NCBI GenBank assembly: GCA_016286555.1
Contig: JAEETA010000024.1
Span: 1-38,055 of the forward strand
Direction of reading: 5' to 3'
Length of the DNA: 38,055 nucleotides
From: Lachnospiraceae bacterium
Lineage (GTDB): Bacteria; Bacillota; Clostridia; Lachnospirales; Lachnospiraceae
Made by a program: the position numbers and the translations under genes. The notes below the pieces were generated by a model. It was not told the origin of the DNA. It ran no database searches and was given only the letters and a program-made list of their open reading frames with translations. Below, piece after piece: positions 31,829-38,055 of this stretch; within the stretch, counting starts at the first letter, position 1; every line of letters starts with the position of its first letter.

Positions 31829-33424
31829 TCAGCCCCGTCCGAACTCGGAAAGTTCCAGGCCGGGATTGCGCTCCAGGGTCATGCCCACACTCCAGGGATT
31901 GATGAAAAGAAGCAAAGGATTGCCCTTCATGTCCACCACCTTCTTCATGTCGGAGGTGCCGCTGAGCTTCTCCATATCCACGGTCTCGGGATGCTCCACC
32001 CAGCGGATGTGCTCGTAGGGCAGATTCTCCAGCCGGATCTCCACGTTGTACTCATTCTCCAGGCGGTATTTCAGGACATCAAACTGCAGCACGCCCACGA
32101 CACCCACAATGATCTCCTCCATGCCGGAATGCATTTCCTGGAAGATCTGAATGGCGCCCTCCTGAGCGATCTGCTCGATGCCCTTCACGAACTGCTTGCG
32201 CTTCATGGTATCCATCTGCCGCACCCTTGCGAAGTGCTCGGGAGCGAAGGTGGGAATTCCCTCATATTTGAAGTTCAGACCGGGTGCGCACACCGTATCA
32301 CCGATGGAAAAGATACCGGGATCGAAAACGCCGATGATGTCGCCGGCGTAAGCCTCTTCCAGGATCTTGCGCTCATCCGCCATGATCTGCTGGGGCTGGG
32401 ACAGGCGCATGACTCTGCCGCCCTGCACGTGCCGTACTTCGTCGTTGGCGTCGTACCGTCCGGAACAGATGCGCATAAAGGCAACGCGGTCTCTGTGGGC
32501 CTTGTTCATGTTGGCCTGGATCTTAAAGACAAAAGCGGAGAATCCTTCCTTCACGGGATCGATGACACCCGCGTCGGATTTTCTGGGAAGGGGCGTCGTC
32601 GCCATGTTCAGGAAATGCCGTAGGAAGATCTCCACGCCGAAATTGGTGAGAGCGGAACCGAAGCACACGGGGGTCAGCTCACCCGCACGAACCGTCTCCA
32701 GATCAAAATCCGCGCCGGCGCCGTCCAGCAGCTCGATCTCCTCCAGGAGCTTATCCGCAGCCTCATCGCCGATGGTCTCCCGCAGCAGCGCTTCGTCGCT
32801 GACGGGAACGGTGACGGACTTTCCTTCTTTGGTACCCTTCTCCGTATCGGAATAGCAGATGATGGAGGCGCTTTCTCTGTCGTAAACGCCCTTAAATCCC
32901 TTACCGGAGCCGATGGGCCAGTTGATGGGGCAGGTTGCGATGCCCAGCTCCTTCTCGATGTCGTCCAGCAGATCAAAGGTGTCCATGGCATCCCGGTCCA
33001 TCTTGTTGATGAAGGTAAAGATAGGGATCTTGCGCATGACACAGACCTTGAACAGCTTCCTGGTCTGGGCCTCCACGCCCTTGGATCCGTCGATGACCAT
33101 CACTGCGGAATCCGCAGCCATCAGGGTTCTGTAGGTATCCTCCGAGAAGTCCTGGTGTCCCGGAGTGTCCAGAATGTTGATGCAAAATCCGTCGTATTCA
33201 AACTGCAGAACGGAGGAGGTGACGGAAATACCTCTCTCCTTCTCGATCTCCATCCAGTCGGAAACCGCATGTCTGGCGGTGGCTTTTCCCTTGACGGAAC
33301 CTGCCAGATTGATGGCGCCTCCGTAGAGCAGGAACTTCTCCGTCAGCGTGGTCTTACCGGCATCGGGGTGGGAAATAATGGCAAAAGTACGTCTTCTGTT
33401 GATCTCTTTGGAATAATCAGGCAT
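31829..33424 (-). CDS. prfC: Peptide chain release factor 3
   Basis: 531-residue GTPase that recycles RF1/RF2 from terminating ribosomes. G1 is SHPDAGKTT (18-26), with INILDTPGHQDFSEDTYRT (G3) and TFINKMDRDAMD (G4). Full length for RF3, with domain II and the C-terminal EF-G-like domain (VGVVGVLQFDVLKYRLENEY). An SD-like GGAG precedes the ATG. It follows deoB by about 70 bases without an obvious terminator. Confidence 0.96.
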   Translation of the reverse strand: MPDYSKEINRRRTFAIISHPDAGKTTLTEKFLLYGGAINLAGSVKGKATARHAVSDWMEIEKERGISVTSSVLQFEYDGFCINILDTPGHQDFSEDTYRTLMAADSAVMVIDGSKGVEAQTRKLFKVCVMRKIPIFTFINKMDRDAMDTFDLLDDIEKELGIATCPINWPIGSGKGFKGVYDRESASIICYSDTEKGTKEGKSVTVPVSDEALLRETIGDEAADKLLEEIELLDGAGADFDLETVRAGELTPVCFGSALTNFGVEIFLRHFLNMATTPLPRKSDAGVIDPVKEGFSAFVFKIQANMNKAHRDRVAFMRICSGRYDANDEVRHVQGGRVMRLSQPQQIMADERKILEEAYAGDIIGVFDPGIFSIGDTVCAPGLNFKYEGIPTFAPEHFARVRQMDTMKRKQFVKGIEQIAQEGAIQIFQEMHSGMEEIIVGVVGVLQFDVLKYRLENEYNVEIRLENLPYEHIRWVEHPETVDMEKLSGTSDMKKVVDMKGNPLLLFINPWSVGMTLERNPGLELSEFGRG

Positions 33425-33493
33425 TTCTTATCTAATCTCCTTAAATGTGCAAAATGATAAAGTCTCAAAACGAAATTCTTAAGAAGATGCCCG

Positions 33494-34672
33494 TCAGAGA
33501 TCCTTTAAAATACTGTTACCCGTAAATGCGGGGGTGATGCCGAAATGATCCAGCACCGTAGCGCCCACATCCGCGAAGGTGGAGCGGGTGCCCAGGTTCA
33601 CGTTTTTCCCGCGAAGTGCAGGTCCCCACAAAAGCATGGGAACATACTCTCTGGTGTGGTCCGTGGTGCGCTTGTAGGAAGGGTCGCAGCCGTGATCCGC
33701 AGTGATCAGCAGCAAGTCCTCCTCTCCCAGCCGATCCAGCATGGCCTGCAGATGCTCGTCAAAATAGGTGAGTGCGGAAGCATAGCCATCGATGTCACGG
33801 CGATGTCCGTAGATCATGTCCGTATCCACCAGGTTTACAAAGCACAGACCGTCAAACTCCCGGTCCAGCAGTTCCAGCGTGCGGTCAATGCCCTCGGGAT
33901 TTCCCGCCGTGGGGAAATGCTCCGTGATGCCCTTGCCAACGAAGATATCACGGATCTTACCTACGGCAAGTACATCCTTCCCGGCGTCCTTCAACTGATC
34001 CAGCATGGTAATTGCGGGAGGCACCAGGGAAAAATCGTGTCTTCCGGAGGTTCTGGTAAAGTCAGAAGCGCAGGTGCCCACGAAGGGTCTTGCGATGACA
34101 CGGCCCACGCCGTGCTTTCCCTGCAGGATCTCTCTGGCCATATTGCAATATTCATAGAGCTGCTCTCTGGGGACGATATCCTCATGAGCAGCGATCTGGA
34201 ACACGGAATCCGCAGAGGTATAGACGATCAGGTCACCGGTGCGCATATGCTCCTCGCCGTAGTCACGGATGACATCCGTGCCGGAATAGGGCAGGTTGCA
34301 AAGCACGCCTCTCCCGGTAGCCTTACGGAAAGGCTCCAGCACCTCCTCGGGGAAGCCGTTGGGATAGGTCGGCAGCGGATCAGGGGAATAGATTCCCGCC
34401 AGCTCCCAGTGGCCGATGGTGGTGTCCTTCCCGGCGCTGCGCTCCTGCATTCTGGCGTAGACACCCTCGATGTCGGACCCTCTGTCAAATCCTTCCGCCG
34501 TCTGTACGCCGTCGATCTGAAAAAGGCCCAGGCGCTTCATCACAGGAACATTTAATTTTTCCGATGTGGTAACGGCACGGATCGTGCTCACATCAAAATC
34601 TCCGAAAGCCGCGGAATCAGGAGCCTCTCCTGCCCCGAAGCTGTCCAGTACGATCACAAAAAATCTCTTCAT
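33494..34672 (-). CDS. deoB: Phosphopentomutase
   Basis: 392-residue alkaline-phosphatase-superfamily enzyme interconverting (deoxy)ribose 1- and 5-phosphate in nucleoside salvage. Metal and active-site motifs are FVIVLDSFGAGEAPDSAAF at the start, AGKDTTIGHWELAG, NLVDTDMIYGHRRD, ITADHGCDPSYKRTTDHTRE. The start at 34672 is preceded by GGAAAGG; 33 additional open codons upstream cover the promoter and the preceding terminator. Confidence 0.95.
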   Translation of the reverse strand: MKRFFVIVLDSFGAGEAPDSAAFGDFDVSTIRAVTTSEKLNVPVMKRLGLFQIDGVQTAEGFDRGSDIEGVYARMQERSAGKDTTIGHWELAGIYSPDPLPTYPNGFPEEVLEPFRKATGRGVLCNLPYSGTDVIRDYGEEHMRTGDLIVYTSADSVFQIAAHEDIVPREQLYEYCNMAREILQGKHGVGRVIARPFVGTCASDFTRTSGRHDFSLVPPAITMLDQLKDAGKDVLAVGKIRDIFVGKGITEHFPTAGNPEGIDRTLELLDREFDGLCFVNLVDTDMIYGHRRDIDGYASALTYFDEHLQAMLDRLGEEDLLLITADHGCDPSYKRTTDHTREYVPMLLWGPALRGKNVNLGTRSTFADVGATVLDHFGITPAFTGNSILKDL

Positions 34673-34714
34673 GGCAATCCTTTCCGGACTTTGTTTCGCC
34701 CAAAGCCCCACCAT

Positions 34715-34743
34715 ATTATACAGGATTTCGGGCAAAATGAAAC
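34715..34743 (-). promoter_or_regulatory. Possible deoB promoter inside the preceding terminator
   Basis: -10 TATAAT (34715-34720) on the minus strand, a 17-base spacer and a weak -35 GTTTCA (34738-34743) formed by the terminator arm. Confidence 0.4.
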
Positions 34744-34814
34744 CCCCGACTGCATTGACTTGCACCTGCATCCGGTTGTCCGGATTGCAGGCTGCAAATC
34801 ACAGTTCGGGGGTT
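34734..34814 (-). terminator. Long nested terminator hairpin closing the B12-uptake operon
   Basis: AACCCCCGA (34806-34814, lying in the last ECF codons) pairs with TCGGGGGTT (34741-34749), then TCATTTT. An inner hairpin CCTGCA-CCGG/CCGG-TTGCAGG fills the loop. Confidence 0.65.
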
Positions 34815-35383
34815 ACCGCCACCTTTTTGATGGCTTTTTTGATGGGCTTAAACAAAAGCAGCATAAACACAAAATTACCTGCACAGTGGATCAGATCGTA
34901 AGGGATCCCCGCCACCCACCAGGCCATCTGGGTATGAAGGGCATCCTTCAGACCGTTTTGCGTCAGGCCCATCACCAGATAGACCAGACTGCACAGATAT
35001 CCGAAGGACAGTCCGAAGGCGCCGGAAAGCACCGCCCAGAACAGGGGCTCTTCCCGCTTTCGGAAGGTCCATGCCAGAAAGGCCAGAAGCGGCCACACGT
35101 ACAGGTACATGATCCACCAGACATGGACGCCGTAGATCATCCCTTCGATCAGAATGAACACCGGCACGATGGCGATGATCCGCCAGCCGAAGCAGACGGT
35201 GAACATGATGATCCAAAAGCTGGTAAGCTCAACGTTGGGCAGACCGCTGAGCGCCGCTTTGCACACCTCGATCACCGCCACCATCAGACCTACATAGGCG
35301 ATGTCTCTGGCGGAGATGCGAGGCGCTGCTTTTTCCTCTTTACTTTTCTTATCCGGCTCTTCCGGATCAGAAGGAAGACGCAT
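34799..35383 (-). CDS. ECF transporter S component, predicted cobalamin/corrinoid specificity
   Basis: 194-residue integral membrane protein with about six hydrophobic helices. The ECF S-component style is seen in ARDIAYVGLMVAVIEVCKAAL, LPNVELTSFWIIMFTVCFGW and the closing IPYDLIHCAGNFVFMLLLFKP. S components bind one vitamin and share an energising EcfAAT module encoded elsewhere; none is in the window. It follows the DUF4430 gene, overlapping it by 17 bases, under a cobalamin riboswitch, so B12 or a corrinoid precursor is the inferred substrate. The start is uncertain: ATG 35383 has no clear ribosome binding site (translational coupling), and ATG 35407 is an alternative. Confidence 0.75.
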   Translation of the reverse strand: MRLPSDPEEPDKKSKEEKAAPRISARDIAYVGLMVAVIEVCKAALSGLPNVELTSFWIIMFTVCFGWRIIAIVPVFILIEGMIYGVHVWWIMYLYVWPLLAFLAWTFRKREEPLFWAVLSGAFGLSFGYLCSLVYLVMGLTQNGLKDALHTQMAWWVAGIPYDLIHCAGNFVFMLLLFKPIKKAIKKVAVTPEL

Positions 35384-35786
35384 CTGTGTAGACAATGCTG
35401 AATGCATCGCCGTCAGCCACGGGCTGGGAATCGATGCCGAAATTGCAATACTCACCGTTTACATAGAATGCCCAGTAAGCATTGTCGGTAGCGTATACGG
35501 CAGACTCGCCGTTCACAACCTCTACCATCATGCCGTACTCGCTGTCGGTACCGGAATAGGTAAGGCCATCAGCCTCGTCCATTGCCTGGCGCAGGAACTC
35601 TGCGTCTGTGTTGACATTGTAGGTCTTAGAGCTGCTGTCGGAACTCACCACCTCGATGGTGATGTTCTTTGCGCCTGCCTGTGCCTGAGGACGGTTCAGA
35701 ACGAACACAACGATCAGCGCAATGACAGCCACAGCAAGTGCACAGACTCCGATAATGAGTCCCGTCTTTTTCTTCTTAGCTTCCAT
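35367..35786 (-). CDS. Membrane-anchored DUF4430 (transcobalamin C-domain-like) protein
   Basis: 139 residues: a short basic N-terminus, one hydrophobic helix (~9-31, GLIIGVCALAVAVIALIVV) acting as signal anchor, then an extracellular ~100-residue DUF4430 domain (NITIEVVSSDSSSKTYNV, LRQAMDEADGLTYSG, YWAFYVNGEYCNFGI, VADGDAFSIVY). The DUF4430 fold is related to the beta domain of transcobalamin/intrinsic factor. The segment IIGVC does not make a proper lipobox. AAAGGAG lies ten bases before the ATG. The upstream cobalamin riboswitch and downstream ECF S component suggest surface capture of B12 for the transporter. Confidence 0.82.
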   Translation of the reverse strand: MEAKKKKTGLIIGVCALAVAVIALIVVFVLNRPQAQAGAKNITIEVVSSDSSSKTYNVNTDAEFLRQAMDEADGLTYSGTDSEYGMMVEVVNGESAVYATDNAYWAFYVNGEYCNFGIDSQPVADGDAFSIVYTDASSF

Positions 35787-35835
35787 AATTAGCTTTCTCC
35801 TTTATTCGATTGTAGCTTTGTCAAAAGGGAAAGGT

Positions 35836-35862
35836 GGAAAGCGCCCCTGCCCGGGCACTTCC
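35836..35862 (-). promoter_or_regulatory. Candidate expression-platform hairpin of the riboswitch
   Basis: Strong stem GGAAGTGCCC / GGGCGCTTTCC (one bulge) between aptamer and start codon, followed by ACCTTTCCCTTTT. It looks like a transcription attenuator with a poor T run; about 40 bases separate it from the ribosome binding site. Confidence 0.5.
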
Positions 35863-35936
35863 GCAGAAATGTCAGCTTCTTTGATAAGATGCCGATGCTC
35901 TGCACAAACCATATCCGCGTGGTCTGCAGCTTATGA

Positions 35937-36131
35937 TTACAGGCAGGTCTCCTGGCTCGGATCTCAGCGCCGGATCATTACCTTCCCGGGTGCCCCCAGT
36001 GGCCTGCCTGCCACGGCAGCCATGTCCGACTACTTCCATACAGTGACGGGATCGCGCAGGCCTCGCACCTGCTTCCCTATTCTCCGAAAGGGGCATCGCA
36101 AAGCGATCGGCCGCCCTTCCGGCACCTGTAA
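35937..36131 (-). promoter_or_regulatory. Cobalamin (adenosylcobalamin-type) riboswitch aptamer
   Basis: Minus-strand RNA of about 195 bases. The closing stem TTACAGG (36125-36131) pairs with CCTGTAA (35937-35943). Conserved core elements occur in order: GGTGCCGGAAGGG, AATAGGGAAGCAGGTGCGAG with GCCTGCGCGATCCCGTCACTGT, GCCACTGG, and the B12 box AGCCAGGAGACCTGCC (35942-35957). It is placed in the leader of the DUF4430/ECF-S genes, so binding of cobalamin should repress them. Confidence 0.93.
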
Positions 36132-36155
36132 CTCCTGATTTGACGAAACGAGCAT

Positions 36156-36184
36156 ATATTACCAAAGAGCGGCGAAAAGTGCAA
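36156..36184 (-). promoter_or_regulatory. Promoter of the riboswitch-controlled operon
   Basis: Minus-strand -35 TTGCAC (36179-36184), 17-base spacer, -10 TAATAT (36156-36161). Start of transcription near 36149, 18 bases before the aptamer. Confidence 0.7.
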
Positions 36185-36201
36185 ATCGTTTCATGGTATG
36201 A

Positions 36202-36207
36202 TATAAT
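36202..36207 (+). promoter_or_regulatory. Extended -10 promoter element of trkA
   Basis: TGATATAAT with consensus hexamer TATAAT, about 50 bases before the trkA ATG; the -35 region is weak. It is divergent from, and partly back to back with, the riboswitch promoter. Confidence 0.55.
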
Positions 36208-36255
36208 GATTAGTCGCACTAAGAGATTAATTCTCATTTACACAAGAGGAAACAT

Positions 36256-37611
36256 ATGAATATCATCATAGTCGGCTGCGGTAAGGTGGGCTCAACCCTG
36301 GCTCAGCAGCTCAACGGAGAAAATCATAACATCGTCGTCATCGACAGCAATCCGGACCGTGTGGCTAATATGACGGACACCCTGGATGCCAAAGTGCTCC
36401 TGGGCAACGGCGTCAGCTTCAAAATGCTGCAGGAAGCCGGTATTTCCCATACGGATCTCCTCATCGCCGTCACGGATTCCGATGAAGAGAACCTGCTGTG
36501 CTGCTGCATTGCGAAAAAAGCCGGTCACTGTAAGACCATCGCCCGGGTGCGCAACCCTATCTACAACGATGACGTGGCATTTCTGCGGGACGAGCTGGGT
36601 CTGGCCCAGGTCATCAATCCCGAGCTTTCCAGTGCCACCGAAATTGCCCGGATCTTCCAGTTCTCTTCCGCGGTGAAGATCGAATCCTTCTCCAAGGGTC
36701 TCATCGAGCTCATCCATTTCCGCGTCACCGGGGACTGCCTGCTGAAGGATTATTCCCTGATGAATGTCCGTTCCAAGCTGAACATGGACGTGCTGATCGC
36801 CTGCGTAAAGCGCGGCGAAGAAGTCATCATCCCCAGAGGTGATTTCGTCTTCCGGGAGGGAGATGTGGCAGGCGTTCTGGCAAAGCCCCAGATCGCTACG
36901 GAATTTTTCTCCAAGATCGGTATTCCCACCGGCAGGATCCGCACCGCCATGATCGTAGGCGGCGGCAAGATCTCCTACTACCTGGCACAGCGTCTGCTCC
37001 TGGGCGGCATCGACACCAAGATCATCGAGCAGAACGCAGACCGCTGCAGAGAGCTCAGCGAGCTCCTGCCCAAGGCCACCGTCATCTGCGGTGACGGAAC
37101 GGACGAGAAGCTCCTGATGCAGGAAGGCCTGGAAAATGTGGACGGTTTCGCCGCTCTCACGGGTCTGGACGAGGAGAACATCCTCCTGAGCCTCCTGGCC
37201 AAGAAACGGTCCAAGGCCAAAGTGGTGACCAAGATCAACCGCATCAATTTCAACGCCGTTCTGGGAGACATGCAGGTGGATACCATGACCTTCCCCAGAC
37301 TTCTTACCGCTGACATGATCGTCAGATATGCCAGATCCATGAACGCCGCTTCCGACAACGTGGAGAACCTTTACCGTCTGGAGGACGGCAAGGCGGAGGC
37401 GCTGGAGTTCCTCATCAGCGAGGAATGCAAGGTAACGAACGTTCCGTTGGCAGAGCTGAAGCTGAAGAAAAATCTGCTGATCGGCTCCATCAACCGGAAA
37501 GGCCGGGTATTCCTGCCCACCGGTTCCGATATGCTCCAGGTAGGTGACCATTGCATCGTCGTCACCACCACCCTGGGTATGAAAGACATTCGGGATATCC
37601 TCCAGGGATAA
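36256..37611 (+). CDS. trkA: Trk potassium uptake regulatory subunit TrkA
   Basis: 451-residue cytoplasmic subunit that gates the TrkH channel. It has two tandem RCK units, each a Rossmann RCK_N plus an RCK_C domain: the first begins MNIIIVGCGKVGSTLAQQL (1-19), the second AMIVGGGKISYYLAQRLLLGG (~233-253). Acidic residues after the nucleotide-binding strands (VVIDSNPDR, KIIEQNADR) suggest NAD(H)/nucleotide binding. AGAGGAAACAT precedes the ATG. It lies 18 bases upstream of trkH in a typical trkA-trkH operon. No c-di-AMP riboswitch fits in its short leader. Confidence 0.95.
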   Translation: MNIIIVGCGKVGSTLAQQLNGENHNIVVIDSNPDRVANMTDTLDAKVLLGNGVSFKMLQEAGISHTDLLIAVTDSDEENLLCCCIAKKAGHCKTIARVRNPIYNDDVAFLRDELGLAQVINPELSSATEIARIFQFSSAVKIESFSKGLIELIHFRVTGDCLLKDYSLMNVRSKLNMDVLIACVKRGEEVIIPRGDFVFREGDVAGVLAKPQIATEFFSKIGIPTGRIRTAMIVGGGKISYYLAQRLLLGGIDTKIIEQNADRCRELSELLPKATVICGDGTDEKLLMQEGLENVDGFAALTGLDEENILLSLLAKKRSKAKVVTKINRINFNAVLGDMQVDTMTFPRLLTADMIVRYARSMNAASDNVENLYRLEDGKAEALEFLISEECKVTNVPLAELKLKKNLLIGSINRKGRVFLPTGSDMLQVGDHCIVVTTTLGMKDIRDILQG

Positions 37612-37629
37612 CCGAAGGGAGACATCTGT

Positions 37630-38055
37630 ATGAATATCATCATGATCCTTTATATCATCGGTTGGATCCTGGAGTTTGAAGCCATGTTCATGCTTCTGCC
37701 CACCATTGTGGGACTGATCTACCGTGAGCCCATGGCGGCGCTCTGCTATTTCCTCACCGCAGTCATCACCTTCGCCATCGGCTATTTTCTGAAGCTCCGA
37801 AAGCCCCGGACCACCGACCTCTACATGCGGGAAGGCTTTGCCACCGTGGCACTGGGCTGGAGCGCACTGAGCATCTTCGGTGCCATTCCCTTTGTGGCGA
37901 CGGGGGACATTCCCAACTATATCAATGCACTCTTTGAAGCCGTCTCCGGATTTACCACCACGGGAGCCAGCATCCTCAACGATGTGGAGATTCTTACCCA
38001 CGCAGGGCTCTTCTGGCGTTCCTTTACCCACTGGATCGGCGGCATGGGCGTATTC
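37630..38055 (+). CDS. trkH: Trk potassium channel subunit TrkH (N-terminal part; runs off window)
   Basis: 142 residues visible, no stop. Starts [20 protein letters not shown], a hydrophobic helix. Several membrane helices follow, then the first pore loop with selectivity-filter motif FTTTGAS, and HWIGGMGVF at the edge, as in TrkH/KtrB potassium translocators. The ATG at 37630 has AAGGGAG eight bases upstream, immediately after trkA. Confidence 0.93.
   Translation, partial: MNIIMILYIIGWILEFEAMFMLLPTIVGLIYREPMAALCYFLTAVITFAIGYFLKLRKPRTTDLYMREGFATVALGWSALSIFGAIPFVATGDIPNYINALFEAVSGFTTTGASILNDVEILTHAGLFWRSFTHWIGGMGVF

Noticed and set aside
36208-36255. c-di-AMP (ydaO-type) riboswitch before trkA
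   Set aside because: The leader is too short (about 45 bases) and lacks the conserved core.
36292-38031. 579-codon open frame on the minus strand opposite trkA/trkH
   Set aside because: trkA and trkH are clear on the plus strand; the antisense product is low-complexity and domain-free.

Overview
The window is chromosomal DNA from a Gram-positive anaerobe of the class Clostridia, most probably Lachnospiraceae. The evidence is the argR/recN/nadK/tlyA/dxs/xseAB/nusB/Asp23 gene order, a DUF1836 protein, a eukaryotic-type HisA, strong AAGGAGG-type ribosome binding sites and moderately high GC. No species can be named. Almost everything is on the minus strand; only yerC and the trkA-trkH pair at the right end run forward. 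There is no phage, transposase, CRISPR array, tRNA or rRNA. Genes are densely packed, many with 1-17 bp overlaps.

Layout, left to right. (1) 1-2.6 kb: a 7TM histidine kinase cut by the left edge, and an esterase. (2) 2.6-5.4 kb: gtrA-like gene, GH27 alpha-galactosidase and a small SLH-like protein, one unit. (3) 5.4-6.3 kb: an apparent free-standing structured RNA with its own terminators, then a DIP1984-like coiled-coil gene. (4) 6.5-10.6 kb: PfkB kinase, P-loop kinase/GNAT fusion, MFS transporter, metallophosphoesterase, one unit. (5) 10.7-14.8 kb: pcrA, an acidic-tailed membrane protein, rlmD. (6) 14.9-17.5 kb: SPFH/zinc-ribbon protein, DUF1836 regulator and divergent yerC. (7) 17.5-18.8 kb: a membrane protein with a degenerate M23 domain, and a bactofilin. 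(8) 18.9-21.5 kb: dapA-dapB (lysine/peptidoglycan precursor) and a stand-alone hisA. (9) 21.5-23.6 kb: typA, preceded by an unusual array of hairpins with nested mini-ORFs. (10) 23.6-31.8 kb: a long housekeeping operon (asp23-nusB-xseA-xseB-dxs-tlyA-nadK-argR-recN) lacking the usual ispA. (11) 31.8-34.7 kb: prfC and deoB. (12) 34.8-36.2 kb: a cobalamin riboswitch controlling a membrane-anchored DUF4430 protein and an ECF transporter S component, a likely B12 uptake module. (13) 36.2 kb to the end: trkA and the start of trkH (potassium uptake).

The most interesting items are the palindrome array before typA, the unidentified structured RNA at about 5.5-5.7 kb, and the B12-controlled DUF4430/ECF-S pair. 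The bactofilin operon with a catalytically dead M23 partner and the SLH-like cytoplasmic protein beside the alpha-galactosidase come next. All identifications come from reading the sequence; no database search was run.
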